Assembly: GCA_945882615.1 (NCBI GenBank)
Contig: CAMCWK010000009.1
Coordinates: 22,524 to 86,523 of the forward strand
DNA from: Rhizobium sp. Q54
GTDB lineage: Bacteria > Pseudomonadota > Alphaproteobacteria > Micropepsales > Micropepsaceae
DNA length: 64,000 nt
Direction: 5' to 3'
The notes under the pieces are model-generated. The model was not told the DNA's origin, searched no databases, and saw nothing but the letters and a program-made list of their open reading frames with translations. Position numbers and translations under genes: made by a program. Shown in pieces: positions 1 to 8,923 of the stretch (position 1 is the first letter of the stretch; every line of letters begins with the position of its first letter).

Positions 1-153
1 GTGCTGGACACCGTGTTCAATTATGACCATCTCTATCTGGGTGGCGGCAACTCGCGCTGGGTCGATTTCAAGCTGCCACGCAATGTGACCATCGTTGACA
101 ATGATGCGGGAATGGAGGGCGGTGCGTTTGCCTGGACGCGTCACACGACCTGA
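1..153 (+). CDS. ROK-family sugar kinase, C-terminal end (partial)
   Basis: The frame is open from the window edge to a TGA at 151-153 and gives about 50 residues, so the real start lies outside the window. The piece contains a YLGGGNS turn followed by a VDNDAGMEGGAFAW-like end. This resembles the C-terminus of ROK-type glucokinases, including polyphosphate glucokinases, where a glycine-rich loop and an (N/D)-(D/E)-AG..GG segment close the fold. A glucose kinase just upstream of trehalose metabolism genes makes sense, because trehalose hydrolysis yields glucose. The family call rests on this short tail only, and the phosphate donor cannot be inferred. Confidence 0.55.
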   Translation: MLDTVFNYDHLYLGGGNSRWVDFKLPRNVTIVDNDAGMEGGAFAWTRHTT

Positions 154-271
154 AAAACACAACCTCGCACGAGGGAACCCATTGATGGGTTCAAGCGTTT
201 CGATCCCATTGGATCGAAGCCCATTTCAATTTTTGCCTTAAAAATTGCGGGCCACAACGACGGAAGCGTAG

Positions 272-1000
272 ATGATGCCGCCGGTCAGTGGAAACACGGC
301 TCTTTTGCTCGATATTGATGGCACCTTGCTGGATTTGGCGCGTACGCCCGACCGGGTCAGGGTCCCGGGCGAATTGTTGCGGGCTCTGGAAAAGCTCACC
401 CATCAGCTGCACGGCGCGCTGGCCTTTGTCAGCGGTCGCTCGCTGGAAAGCATCGACACGCTGTTCGCGCCATTCCGACCGGCGGCCATCGGCGCGCATG
501 GCGGTGAAATTCGTGGCGTGCAAGGCGATGTCACCCGCATCGCGCCTTTGCCAGATTCCATCCGCGAAATCTTTACCGGCCTGGCCGGGCATGTTCCCGG
601 CCTGCTGCTTGAGGACAAGAAATGCGCCATGGCACTGCATTATCGTCTGGCGCCGGAGGCCAGACAGGTTCTGATGTCCGCGATGGAAAAGCACGCCAAG
701 CTCTTTGAAGCGGAAAAAGTGCGTATCCTCGACGGCAAGGCGGTAATCGAGGTGCAGCAACTGGGTATCGACAAGGGCTCGGCTGTCCTCAAGCTGGCAC
801 GGCAAAAGCCGTTCAAGGGCCGCACTGTTCTGTTCGGCGGTGACGACACCACCGACCTGGACGTGTTTCGCATCCTGCCGCGGCTGGGCGGGCGCGGTTT
901 TTCGGTTGGCCGGCGTTTTCCCGGCGCCGAGCATGTCTTCGAGACGCCCCGCGCGGTGCGCCAATGGCTGGCCCGCCTGGCCGAAGGCGGTGTGCGATGA
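272..1000 (+). CDS. otsB: Trehalose-6-phosphate phosphatase (OtsB)
   Basis: This protein should remove phosphate from trehalose 6-phosphate in the cytoplasm, the second step of the OtsAB pathway. The 242-residue product has the HAD nucleophile motif DIDGT at residues 14-18. A GGDDTTD motif near residues 189-195 supplies the Mg-binding acidic residues. The length is normal for OtsB. ATG codons at 272 and 275 are equally possible starts. The stop overlaps the ATG of the GH15 gene (ATGA at 997-1000), so the two are probably translationally coupled. The OtsA gene follows two genes later, which strengthens the assignment. Confidence 0.93.
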   Translation: MMPPVSGNTALLLDIDGTLLDLARTPDRVRVPGELLRALEKLTHQLHGALAFVSGRSLESIDTLFAPFRPAAIGAHGGEIRGVQGDVTRIAPLPDSIREIFTGLAGHVPGLLLEDKKCAMALHYRLAPEARQVLMSAMEKHAKLFEAEKVRILDGKAVIEVQQLGIDKGSAVLKLARQKPFKGRTVLFGGDDTTDLDVFRILPRLGGRGFSVGRRFPGAEHVFETPRAVRQWLARLAEGGVR

Positions 1001-2784
1001 ACTGTCCCGCCGATCTGGCCATCATCGGCAACGGCAATATTGCCGCGCTGGTCAACGCCCGGGGGCAACTGGTGTGGTGGTGCTTCCCGCGTTTCGACAG
1101 CGATCCGGTGTTCAGCCGGCTGATCGCCGGCGACGAGGAAAAAGGCTTCGCCGATGTGGTGCTCGACCGGCAGGTGAACTGCCAGTCCTCCTATGACCGC
1201 AACACCGCCATCGTGGTCACCGTCCTGACCGCCGAGGATGGATCGCAGGTCAGGATCACAGACTTCGCGCCCCGCCTGCGCAATTATGAACGCATGTTGC
1301 GCCCGCCGCAGCTGATGCGCATCATCGAGCCCATTGCCGGCCTGCCGCGCATTACCATCCGGGTGCGGCCCACACAGTTCTACGGCAACCCCATGAAGCG
1401 GCGGGTGGCGGGCTCCAGCCATGTGACCTATGGCGAGCCGGCCCTGATGCGGCTGACCACCGATGCGGCGCTGTCCTATATTCAGCAGGAAACCCCGTTC
1501 GTCCTGACCCGGCCGGTGCATCTGGTGTTTGGTCCCGACGAGCCTTTCCAGGGCGACATTGCCACCACGGTGCGCGATTTCCGTGCACGGACCTGTGAAT
1601 ATTGGCGCGAATGGGTGCGCCGGCTCTCCATTGCCTATGAGTGGCAGGAGGCATCGATCCGCGCCGCCATCACGCTGAAATTGTGCAGCTTCGAGGAAAC
1701 CGGCGGCATTGTCGCGGCGCTCACCACTTCGCTGCCCGAGGCGCCGCATTCCGGGCGCAACTGGGACTATCGCTATTGCTGGCTGCGCGACGCCTATTTC
1801 GTGGTCAAGGCGCTGAACGCCATCGGCGCCACCCAGACCATGGAGCAGTATATCGCCTATATCCTGTCCATCGCCGGCAACGAGGACACGCTCAAGCCCT
1901 GTTACGGCATCGTGCCATCGGACGACCTGACCGAATGGATCGCACCCGACCTTAAGGGCTTTGAGGGCCATGGCCCGGTCCGGATCGGCAATGCCGCGGT
2001 GGATCAGGTTCAGCATGATGCCTATGGCAGCGTGATCCTGGCGGCGACGCCGATGTTCTTCGACAAGCGTTTGCCGGTGCCGGGCGACGAGCCGCTGTTC
2101 CGCCTGTTGGAAAAGATGGCGCAGCAATGCGCCAACCTGGCTCTGGAGCCCGATGCCGGTATCTGGGAATATCGTGGCCGCAAGCGGGTGCATACCCATA
2201 GCGGCGCCATGTGCTGGGCGGGCATCAGCCGCACCGCCGCCATCGCCGCAAGGCTGGGGCTGACTGATCGGATGCATCACTGGCAGGGATTGGCCGATTC
2301 CATCGGCCAGGAATTGCTCAAGCGGGTGTGGAACGAGAAACGCCAGGCCTTTACCGCCGCCGAAGGCATCACCGACATGGATGCCAGTGTGCTGCTGCTG
2401 CCCGAGCTGGGCCTGATCGATCCGAAGGATCCGCGGTTTGCATCCACGGTCGTCGCCATCGAGCAGGATCTGGTACGCGGCCGCCATGTGATGCGCTATG
2501 CGGCGGAGGATGATTTCGGCCTGCCGGAAACCGAATTCCTGGTCTGTCGCTTCTGGCTGATCGACGCGCTGGCGGCGCTGGGGCGGCGCGAAGAGGCGCG
2601 CGAGCGCTATCAGGACGCCCTCGCCCTGCGCAACAGCTATGGCTTGCTGGCCGAAGACATTCATCCGCAGACCGGCGCCTTGTGGGGCAATTTCCCCCAG
2701 ACCTATTCGATGGCGGGTGTGATCCTCAGCGCCATGCGGCTGAGCCAGAGTTGGGAGGAGCGGTATTGGCGCGCATCTTCATAA
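997..2784 (+). CDS. Glycoside hydrolase family 15 protein (trehalase/glucoamylase-like)
   Basis: A 595-residue GH15 enzyme with an N-terminal beta-sandwich region and a C-terminal (alpha/alpha)6 barrel. RNWDYRYCW at residues 254-262 is the hallmark substrate-binding segment. The catalytic acid is probably E391 (GIWEYRG) and the base is E511 or E513 (PETEFL). I start it at the ATG at 997, which overlaps the otsB stop. An in-frame start 33 bases upstream would add an arginine-rich, non-homologous tail. GH15 members include glucoamylases, dextranases and trehalases. Placement between otsB and otsA suggests trehalose or a related alpha-glucoside as substrate, but this is inference. Confidence 0.88.
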   Translation: MNCPADLAIIGNGNIAALVNARGQLVWWCFPRFDSDPVFSRLIAGDEEKGFADVVLDRQVNCQSSYDRNTAIVVTVLTAEDGSQVRITDFAPRLRNYERMLRPPQLMRIIEPIAGLPRITIRVRPTQFYGNPMKRRVAGSSHVTYGEPALMRLTTDAALSYIQQETPFVLTRPVHLVFGPDEPFQGDIATTVRDFRARTCEYWREWVRRLSIAYEWQEASIRAAITLKLCSFEETGGIVAALTTSLPEAPHSGRNWDYRYCWLRDAYFVVKALNAIGATQTMEQYIAYILSIAGNEDTLKPCYGIVPSDDLTEWIAPDLKGFEGHGPVRIGNAAVDQVQHDAYGSVILAATPMFFDKRLPVPGDEPLFRLLEKMAQQCANLALEPDAGIWEYRGRKRVHTHSGAMCWAGISRTAAIAARLGLTDRMHHWQGLADSIGQELLKRVWNEKRQAFTAAEGITDMDASVLLLPELGLIDPKDPRFASTVVAIEQDLVRGRHVMRYAAEDDFGLPETEFLVCRFWLIDALAALGRREEARERYQDALALRNSYGLLAEDIHPQTGALWGNFPQTYSMAGVILSAMRLSQSWEERYWRASS

Positions 2785-4181
2785 TCTCCAACCGTGTCGC
2801 CATTCCCAAGGCGGGCATCCAGCCGGGCGGGCTGGAGGTGGTGCTGAAATCCACGCTGAAGAAGAATCCGTGTGTCTGGCTGGGCTGGAGCGGCGAGGTC
2901 AATGATACGCCGCGTACGCACACCATCAAGAAAGGCAGGAACAGCTATATCGTGCTGGACCTGCGCACCGAGGATTTCGAGGAGTATTACAACGGCTTCG
3001 CCAACCGCGTGTTATGGCCGATTTTTCATTATCGCATCGACCTGGCGGAGTTTTCGCGCCGCGACCTGTCCGGCTATCGGCGCGTCAACGAGCAGTTCGC
3101 CGACGAATTGGCCAAGGTGCTCAAGCCCGACGACATTATCTGGGTGCATGACTATCACCTGATCCCGCTGGCGCAGGCATTGCAGTCCCGGGGGCTGAAC
3201 AACCGCATCGGCTTTTTCCTGCACATTCCGCTACCGCCGCCGGAAATCCTCACGGCGATGCCCCATCACGACACGCTGATCCCGGCACTGGGCGCCTATG
3301 ACCTTGTGGGCTTTCAGACCGACGGCGACGCGGCCAATTTCGCGCGCTACCTGGCCAAGGAGCTGGGCACCGGGTCCCATATGTCGCTGACACTGGGCAG
3401 CGGCAGGCGGGCCATGCGCCTTGGGACGTTCCCGGTCGGAATCGAAACCCGGCAGTTCACCCGCCTTGCCGGCCGGTCCGTGCGCACGAAGTTCGTCCGC
3501 AAGGTAATCAATTCCATTCCCGGAAAACTGATCATCGGCGTCGATCGCCTGGATTATTCCAAGGGTATTGCGCAGCGGATGGAAGGCTATGAGCGGTTTC
3601 TGCTGGGCCATCCGGAATGGCTTGGCAAGGTCACCTATCTGCAAATTACGCCAAAAAGCCGAAGCCAGATCAAAGAGTATGCCGAGATGGAACAGGCGGT
3701 CAGTTCCGCCGCCGGCCGGATCAACGGCGCTTTCAGTGAAGCGGCCTGGACTCCGGTGCGCTACGTCAACCGCCCCTACAGCCGCACGGCGCTGGCGGGC
3801 TTGTACCGCGCGTCCCGTGTCGGATTGGTGACGCCGATGCGCGACGGCATGAATCTGGTGGCCAAGGAATATGTCGCCGCCCAGGATCCGGACGATCCGG
3901 GCGTGTTGATCCTGTCACGCTTTGCCGGCGCCGCGGATGAGTTTCGCGCCGCGCTCCTGGTCAACCCCTACGACCCCGATGCGGTGGGCGCAGCCATCGG
4001 CCGCGCCATGGCAATGCCCCAGGATGAGCGCAAGCAGCGTCACGCCGAACTCTATGCCAGCTTGCTGCGCAACGACATTTCGGATTGGGGCGATCGCTTC
4101 CTCGCCGCTCTGGCAGGTCCTCAAAAAGGGCGATCGTCGCGGACGGTTCAGGATCTGAGCGATTTTATCACGCCGTCCTGA
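2766..4181 (+). CDS. otsA: Trehalose-6-phosphate synthase (OtsA), TTG start
   Basis: A GT20 glycosyltransferase joining a nucleotide-activated glucose (usually UDP-glucose) to glucose 6-phosphate. The start is a TTG at 2766, because a strong GGGAGGAG lies at 2753-2760 and the product then begins [12 protein letters not shown], the family's N-terminus. An earlier in-frame ATG would add 28 unrelated residues. GG at residues 21-22, HDYHL near 127, the DRLDYSKG segment near 259-267 and [13 protein letters not shown] at 357-369 are the expected glucose-phosphate and donor-binding motifs. At 471 residues the length is typical. It overlaps the GH15 gene by 19 bases. Confidence 0.94.
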   Translation: MARIFIISNRVAIPKAGIQPGGLEVVLKSTLKKNPCVWLGWSGEVNDTPRTHTIKKGRNSYIVLDLRTEDFEEYYNGFANRVLWPIFHYRIDLAEFSRRDLSGYRRVNEQFADELAKVLKPDDIIWVHDYHLIPLAQALQSRGLNNRIGFFLHIPLPPPEILTAMPHHDTLIPALGAYDLVGFQTDGDAANFARYLAKELGTGSHMSLTLGSGRRAMRLGTFPVGIETRQFTRLAGRSVRTKFVRKVINSIPGKLIIGVDRLDYSKGIAQRMEGYERFLLGHPEWLGKVTYLQITPKSRSQIKEYAEMEQAVSSAAGRINGAFSEAAWTPVRYVNRPYSRTALAGLYRASRVGLVTPMRDGMNLVAKEYVAAQDPDDPGVLILSRFAGAADEFRAALLVNPYDPDAVGAAIGRAMAMPQDERKQRHAELYASLLRNDISDWGDRFLAALAGPQKGRSSRTVQDLSDFITPS

Positions 4182-4185
4182 CGGC

Positions 4186-4563
4186 TTATTCGGGGCTTTC
4201 CAGTTTCAGGGCCGCCAGCGCCAGCGCCGCCCATCCGGCGATCAAGCTCAGGCCCCCAACCGGCGTGATCATCCCCAAGGATGTTGCCCCGGTGAAGGCC
4301 AGCAGATAGAGCGAGCCGGAAAACAGCAGGGTGCCGGTGAGAAAGAGCGCGGCGGCGATATTGGCAAGCCGGGCCGCCCGGCCGCGTATGGCAAACGCCG
4401 CCAGCCCGATGGCAAGGGCGTGATACATCTGATACCGCGCGCCGGTTTCAAACGTCGACAGCATCCGTTCACTCAGCACCGGACGCAGGCCATGGGCGGC
4501 AAAAGCGCCCATCACCACCGCCAGGCCGCCCATCAGGGCGGCGACCACAAGCCAGTGCTTCAT
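4186..4563 (-). CDS. DUF423 family small membrane protein
   Basis: About 125 residues with four predicted membrane helices. It carries the DUF423 signature GAFAAHGL after the first helix and a Q-x-Y/H-A-L-A segment (RYQMYHALAIGLA) before the second. The family (E. coli YgdD type) has no established function. The start is uncertain: ATG at 4563 (MKHWLVV) and ATG at 4581 (MSITPAMKHW) are both in frame and neither has a clear ribosome binding site. It is convergent with otsA, with only 4 bases between the stop codons, and divergent from the following hydrolase gene. Confidence 0.85.
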   Translation of the reverse strand: MKHWLVVAALMGGLAVVMGAFAAHGLRPVLSERMLSTFETGARYQMYHALAIGLAAFAIRGRAARLANIAAALFLTGTLLFSGSLYLLAFTGATSLGMITPVGGLSLIAGWAALALAALKLESPE

Positions 4564-4629
4564 GGCTGGCGTTATAGACATACTGGCGCGTCTTTGCGAG
4601 TTTGACGCCTGCAATATTGAGTCAAAGTC

Positions 4630-5394
4630 ATGCCGGAATTTGCCACCGCCAGCGACGGCACCATCCTGGCGTTCGAGCGTCATGGTGAAGGCCCGGCGAT
4701 TGTGCTGGTGCATGGCTTTGGCTCCAGCCGGTCGCAGAATTGGAAGTCCACAGGTTGGTATCGGGGGCTCGCCGAAGCGGGTTTTTCGATCATGGCGATG
4801 GACTGCCGCGGCCATGGCGACAGCGCAAAGCCTCATGACGAAAGCGCCTACGGCCATGATCGCATGGCCGAAGATGTGCTCTCGGTGATGGACGCGGCGG
4901 ATCTGGGGCAGGCCCTGGTCTGCGGCTATTCGATGGGCGGCTTTATCGGCCTGAGGCTGCTGGCAGCGCATCCCGAGCGCGTGATCAAGCTGGCGCTGGC
5001 CGGGGTTGGCGAGAATTACCTGAAGGATGCCATCACCGCGCCTGAGGCCCGCGCGGCACTGGCCGATGCGCTGCTGACGCCCGACAAGAACAGCATCACC
5101 GATCCCAGGGCCAAGATGTTTCGCACTTTTGCCGATCAGCCCGGCAAGGACCGGTTTGCGCTGGCGGCCTGCATGCGGGCCATGTCGCCGCGCCTTGCTC
5201 CCGCCACACTTGCGGCGCTGACACGGCCGATCCTTGTCGTGTGCGGTGCGCTGGATGACACCGCCGGCCGCCCCGAACCCCTGGCGCAGATGTTTGCCGA
5301 CGGCAAGGCGATGATAATTCCAGGGCGCGATCACATGTCGGCGGTGGGCGATCCACATACGCGCCAGGCCGTGATCGACTTTTTCCGCGGCTGA
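4630..5394 (+). CDS. Alpha/beta hydrolase
   Basis: A 254-residue alpha/beta-hydrolase-fold enzyme, probably an esterase, lactonase or C-C hydrolase. The oxyanion region is VHGFGSS, the nucleophile elbow is GYSMGG (Ser about residue 100), the acid is in the CGALDD segment and the histidine is in GRDHMS near the C-terminus. There is no signal peptide, so it is cytosolic. It is a single gene with a divergent DUF423 neighbour and gives no substrate clue. The ATG at 4630 matches the usual N-terminus, where a short beta-strand precedes the first conserved turn. Confidence 0.88.
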   Translation: MPEFATASDGTILAFERHGEGPAIVLVHGFGSSRSQNWKSTGWYRGLAEAGFSIMAMDCRGHGDSAKPHDESAYGHDRMAEDVLSVMDAADLGQALVCGYSMGGFIGLRLLAAHPERVIKLALAGVGENYLKDAITAPEARAALADALLTPDKNSITDPRAKMFRTFADQPGKDRFALAACMRAMSPRLAPATLAALTRPILVVCGALDDTAGRPEPLAQMFADGKAMIIPGRDHMSAVGDPHTRQAVIDFFRG

Positions 5395-5658
5395 CGCAAC
5401 CGATCCCTTCGTACATTCGTTTCATTTTGTACGCGCTCGCATGCCTTATTTTTGCGGGCGTGAGGAAAAATTGTCTGTGTACTGATGAGTATATTGATGG
5501 GTGCGATTCATGCGGTGCAATCTTTCAAACTTCGCCCAACAAGTACGTTTTCGTACTGAAAAAGCCGTATGTTTTCCGCGACATACCGGTATTTTCGCAA
5601 GGCCGCCGCACGATTCAGGGGGCGCCGCGGAACGGCTTGAGGGGCCGTTTCGCACATC
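5395..5658. promoter_or_regulatory. Dyad-rich upstream region of the Crp/Fnr-type gene
   Basis: This 264-base gap is AT-richer than its surroundings and carries no credible gene. It contains three GTAC-cored dyads. CGTACA is paired with TGTACG at 5410-5433. TGTACT-N4-AGTATA (one mismatch) lies at 5478-5493. The perfect AGTACG-TTTT-CGTACT lies at 5542-5557. Their centres (5421.5, 5485.5, 5549.5) are exactly 64 bases apart. A GTATG/CATAC dyad (5567-5586) and the palindrome ATACCGGTAT (5583-5592) follow. I infer a multi-site regulatory region for the downstream regulator. No -35/-10 pair is assigned. Confidence 0.45.
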
Positions 5659-6393
5659 ATGTTTGGGCTGGTTTCAATGCTAGAAGCGCATGCACGCGCC
5701 GGAATTCGCAACCGGCTTCTGCAAAAGATTTCGCTTGAGGATTGGGACCTGATCGGACCCCATCTTGAAGCCCTGACACTCAAGGAGCGTCAGGTGATCG
5801 AGGTACCGGGCAAGCCGATCACCCATGCCTATTTTCTCGACATCGGCGTCGCCTCCGTCGTGGCGGTGGATGCCGAAGATCATCGCATCGAAGTCGGCGT
5901 AATCGGGTATGAGGGCGTTACCGGTGTGCCACTGATCATGGGCGATGCCCGGGCGCAGCATTCCACCTATATGCAGATCGGCGGCAGCGGCCATCGCATT
6001 CCGCAGGACGTATTTTGTGGGGCCCTTGCCCAAAGCGAAAGCCTGCGCGCCTTGTTCCTGAAATCGGCCCAGGGCTTCATGATCCAGACCGCGCACACGG
6101 CGCTGGCCAATGGCCGGGCCAAACTGGAGCAGCGCCTGGCCCGCTGGCTGCTGATGGCCCATGACCGCACCACCAGCGATGCGGTGCCGCTGACCCATGA
6201 ATTCCTGGCGGTGATGCTGGGGGTGCGCCGCGCAGGCGTCACGGTGGCGATCCATGGCTTTGAACGGCGCGGGCTGGTGACGACCCGTCGCGGCCAGCTC
6301 ACCATCGTCAATCGCGCGGGTATCGAGCAGGTGGCCGGCAGTTTCTACGGAACCCCAGAAGCCGAATTGAAGCGGCTGCTCGACGGCAAATAA
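5659..6393 (+). CDS. Crp/Fnr-family transcriptional regulator
   Basis: A 244-residue regulator with an N-terminal cyclic-nucleotide-binding-type beta-roll (about residues 25-135), a long dimer helix and a C-terminal winged helix (about 165-230). The winged helix includes FLAVMLGVRRAGVTVAI, the recognition-helix region. There is no N-terminal cysteine cluster, so it is not an Fnr oxygen sensor. The beta-roll motif RxSxE for cAMP contacts is not evident, so the ligand is unknown. This subgroup is common in alphaproteobacteria. ATG at 5659 or 5677 could be the start. The complex upstream dyads suggest autoregulation or control by another factor. Confidence 0.85.
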   Translation: MFGLVSMLEAHARAGIRNRLLQKISLEDWDLIGPHLEALTLKERQVIEVPGKPITHAYFLDIGVASVVAVDAEDHRIEVGVIGYEGVTGVPLIMGDARAQHSTYMQIGGSGHRIPQDVFCGALAQSESLRALFLKSAQGFMIQTAHTALANGRAKLEQRLARWLLMAHDRTTSDAVPLTHEFLAVMLGVRRAGVTVAIHGFERRGLVTTRRGQLTIVNRAGIEQVAGSFYGTPEAELKRLLDGK

Positions 6394-6439
6394 GAATCTT
6401 CTCGCATTTTGCGAGGCGCCTGTGTTCTGTGGGCGCCCC

Positions 6440-8923
6440 ATGCTGCCCACCCGCTTTCAGGACTGGTTTACGCTGCGCGGCTGGCAGCCGCGCGCCCATC
6501 AGCTGGCGCTGGTGGATCATGCCGCACGGGGGCACAGTGTGCTCCTGGTGGCGCCGACCGGCGGCGGCAAGACCCTGGCAGGTTTTCTGCCCAGCCTGAT
6601 CGATCTGGCGGGCTCTTCTGATTTGACCGCTTCGCGGTCGGGGCCGCCGAAGCGCGCGCGCAAAAGCGCCCTGCACACCCTTTATATCTCGCCGCTCAAG
6701 GCGCTGGCAGTGGACGTGGCGCGCAATCTCGACGCGCCGATCGCCGAGATGGCGCTGCCGGTGACGGTGGAAACCCGCACCGGCGACACGCCCACCGCCC
6801 GCCGCCAGCGCCAGCGCCACGCCCCGCCCGACATCATGCTGACCACGCCCGAACAGCTGGGCCTGCTGCTGGCGCATCCCCGGGCGCCGCAGATGTTCGA
6901 AACTTTAAAGACTGTGGTGCTGGACGAATTGCATGCCCTGTACAACTCCAAGCGCGGCGATCTTCTGGCGCTGGGGCTGGCGCGGCTGTCCACCTTGGCG
7001 CCCGCGCATCGCCGGGTCGGACTGTCCGCCACCGTGAAGGACCCCGTGCCGCTGCAACGCTTTTTGCTGCCACAGCCTCTCGATGGCGAAGCATTGTCCG
7101 AGCTGGTGATCGCCCAGGGCGGCGCCCGGCCACAAATCGAGATCAGCGCTTCGGATTCCTATGTCCCCTGGGCCGGACATCTGGCGCGTCACGCCATGCT
7201 GGACGTGATGGCCGCGATCCACACCGCCAAGACCGCGCTGGTCTTTGTCAACACCCGCAGCCAGGCCGAACGCACCTTCCAGGAATTGTGGGCGATCAAC
7301 GATTCCAACCTTGCCATCGCCCTGCATCACGGCAGCCTGGCGCCGGAACAGCGGCGCAAGGTGGAAGCGGCGATGGCCAAGGGGGCCTTGCGCGCCGTGG
7401 TCTGCACCTCGACCCTCGATCTTGGCATCGACTGGGGGGCGGTCGACAAAGTGATCTGCATCGGCGCGCCCAAGGGCGCCGCCAGGCTGGTGCAGCGCAT
7501 CGGCCGCGCCAATCACCGGCTGGACGAGCCCAGCGCCGCCCTGTTGGTGCCCGCCAACCGCTTCGAGGTTCTGGAATGCAATGCCGCGCGTGATGCCGTC
7601 CTGGCGGGCGAACTGGATGGCGAGCGGCTGAAGGCCGGCGGCCTGGACGTGCTGGCGCAGCATGTGCTGGGCACCGCCTGCGCCGCGCCTTTCGATGCCG
7701 ATGCCCTGTTCGCGGAAGTGCGCGGCGCATCGCCTTATGCCGCCCTGACGCGCAAGGATTTCGACGCGGTGGTGGAGTTCGTCGCCACTGGGGGGTATGC
7801 GCTGCGCTCCTATGACCGTTACGCGCGGCTGCGCAAAACCCCGGACGGGAAATTCCGCCTTGCCCATCCCAGGCTGGCGCAGGAATACCGCCTCAATGCC
7901 GGGGTGATCGTGGAAGACCCGATGGTGGAGGTGCGGCTGCAATCGCGTGGGCGTCCGGCGGGTGCGGGCGGCCGCAAGCTGGGCGAATTGGAGGAATATT
8001 TCATCGAGCAGCTTTCGCCCGGCGATACCTTTGTCTTTGCCGGCACGGTGCTGCGCTTTGAGGGCCTGCGCGAGAATGGCGCCTTCGTCACCCGTTCCAG
8101 CGACACCGAAGCGGAAATTCCCAGCTACAATGGCGGCAAGTTTCCGCTCTCCACCTTCCTGGCGCAGCGGGTGCGCGAGATGGTGAGCAACCCGGAGAGC
8201 TGGGCGCACCTGCCCGAACCGGTGCAGGAATGGCTGAAGATCCAGGAATGGCGCAGCGTGCTGCCCAAGCCCGGCCAGTTGCTGGTGGAAACCTTCCCCC
8301 GCGCCAAGCGCCACTATCTGGTCTGCTATCCGTTCGAAGGACGTCTGGCGCACCAGACCCTGGGCATGTTGCTGACGCGCCGGCTGGAGCGGGCAGGGCT
8401 GCACCCCTTGGGCTTTGTCGCCAATGAGTATGCCCTTGCGGTGTGGGCGGCCAAGGACATGAGCGCCGCCGATATGGATGCGCTGTTCGACGAGGACATG
8501 CTGGGTGACGATCTGGATGCCTGGCTGGCGGATTCCAACATGTACAAGCGCACCTTTCGCAACTGCGCCATCATCGCGGGCCTGATCCAGCGCCGCTTTC
8601 CCGGCAAGGAGAAAAGCGGAAGACAGGTGACATTTTCGTCAGACCTTATTTACGACGTGCTGAGGGAACATGAGCCCGACCATGTGTTGCTGCGCGCGAC
8701 CTATGCCGATGCGGGGACCGGCCTGTTGGACATCGCCCGGCTGGGCGACATGCTGACCCGCGTGAAGCGGCGGATCGTGACCCGCAGGCTGGACCGGGTG
8801 TCGCCCCTGGCGGTGCCGGCGCTGCTGGAAATCGACGTTCACATGGTTGCGGGCGAGGCGGACGAAGCTATTCTGCGCGAAAATGAAGACGCCCTGATAC
8901 GGGATGCGATGCGTGTTGACTGA
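6440..8923 (+). CDS. Ligase-associated DNA damage response DEXH-box helicase (Lhr-like)
   Basis: A superfamily 2 helicase of about 827 residues. Walker A APTGGGKT is at residues 38-45, the DELH box at 162-165, an SAT motif near 198 and motif VI QRIGRANHR near 352. The C-terminal half has the Lhr-type extension. The overall match is to the helicase of the four-gene ligase-associated repair set (ATP-dependent ligase, exonuclease, helicase, PdeM). The next gene is the PdeM partner and overlaps this one by 20 bases. Ligase and exonuclease genes are not in the window. The ATG at 6440 is preferred to an in-frame GTG six codons earlier. Confidence 0.92.
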   Translation: MLPTRFQDWFTLRGWQPRAHQLALVDHAARGHSVLLVAPTGGGKTLAGFLPSLIDLAGSSDLTASRSGPPKRARKSALHTLYISPLKALAVDVARNLDAPIAEMALPVTVETRTGDTPTARRQRQRHAPPDIMLTTPEQLGLLLAHPRAPQMFETLKTVVLDELHALYNSKRGDLLALGLARLSTLAPAHRRVGLSATVKDPVPLQRFLLPQPLDGEALSELVIAQGGARPQIEISASDSYVPWAGHLARHAMLDVMAAIHTAKTALVFVNTRSQAERTFQELWAINDSNLAIALHHGSLAPEQRRKVEAAMAKGALRAVVCTSTLDLGIDWGAVDKVICIGAPKGAARLVQRIGRANHRLDEPSAALLVPANRFEVLECNAARDAVLAGELDGERLKAGGLDVLAQHVLGTACAAPFDADALFAEVRGASPYAALTRKDFDAVVEFVATGGYALRSYDRYARLRKTPDGKFRLAHPRLAQEYRLNAGVIVEDPMVEVRLQSRGRPAGAGGRKLGELEEYFIEQLSPGDTFVFAGTVLRFEGLRENGAFVTRSSDTEAEIPSYNGGKFPLSTFLAQRVREMVSNPESWAHLPEPVQEWLKIQEWRSVLPKPGQLLVETFPRAKRHYLVCYPFEGRLAHQTLGMLLTRRLERAGLHPLGFVANEYALAVWAAKDMSAADMDALFDEDMLGDDLDAWLADSNMYKRTFRNCAIIAGLIQRRFPGKEKSGRQVTFSSDLIYDVLREHEPDHVLLRATYADAGTGLLDIARLGDMLTRVKRRIVTRRLDRVSPLAVPALLEIDVHMVAGEADEAILRENEDALIRDAMRVD

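Noticed and set aside
640..2664. Minus-strand open frame of 674 codons opposite the GH15 gene.
   Set aside because: High-GC antisense shadow of a clear enzyme; His/Gln/Ala-rich translation with no motif.
5427..5738. 103-codon frame in the gap before the Crp/Fnr-type gene.
   Set aside because: Cysteine-containing, no ribosome binding site, overlaps the regulator gene and spans the dyads.
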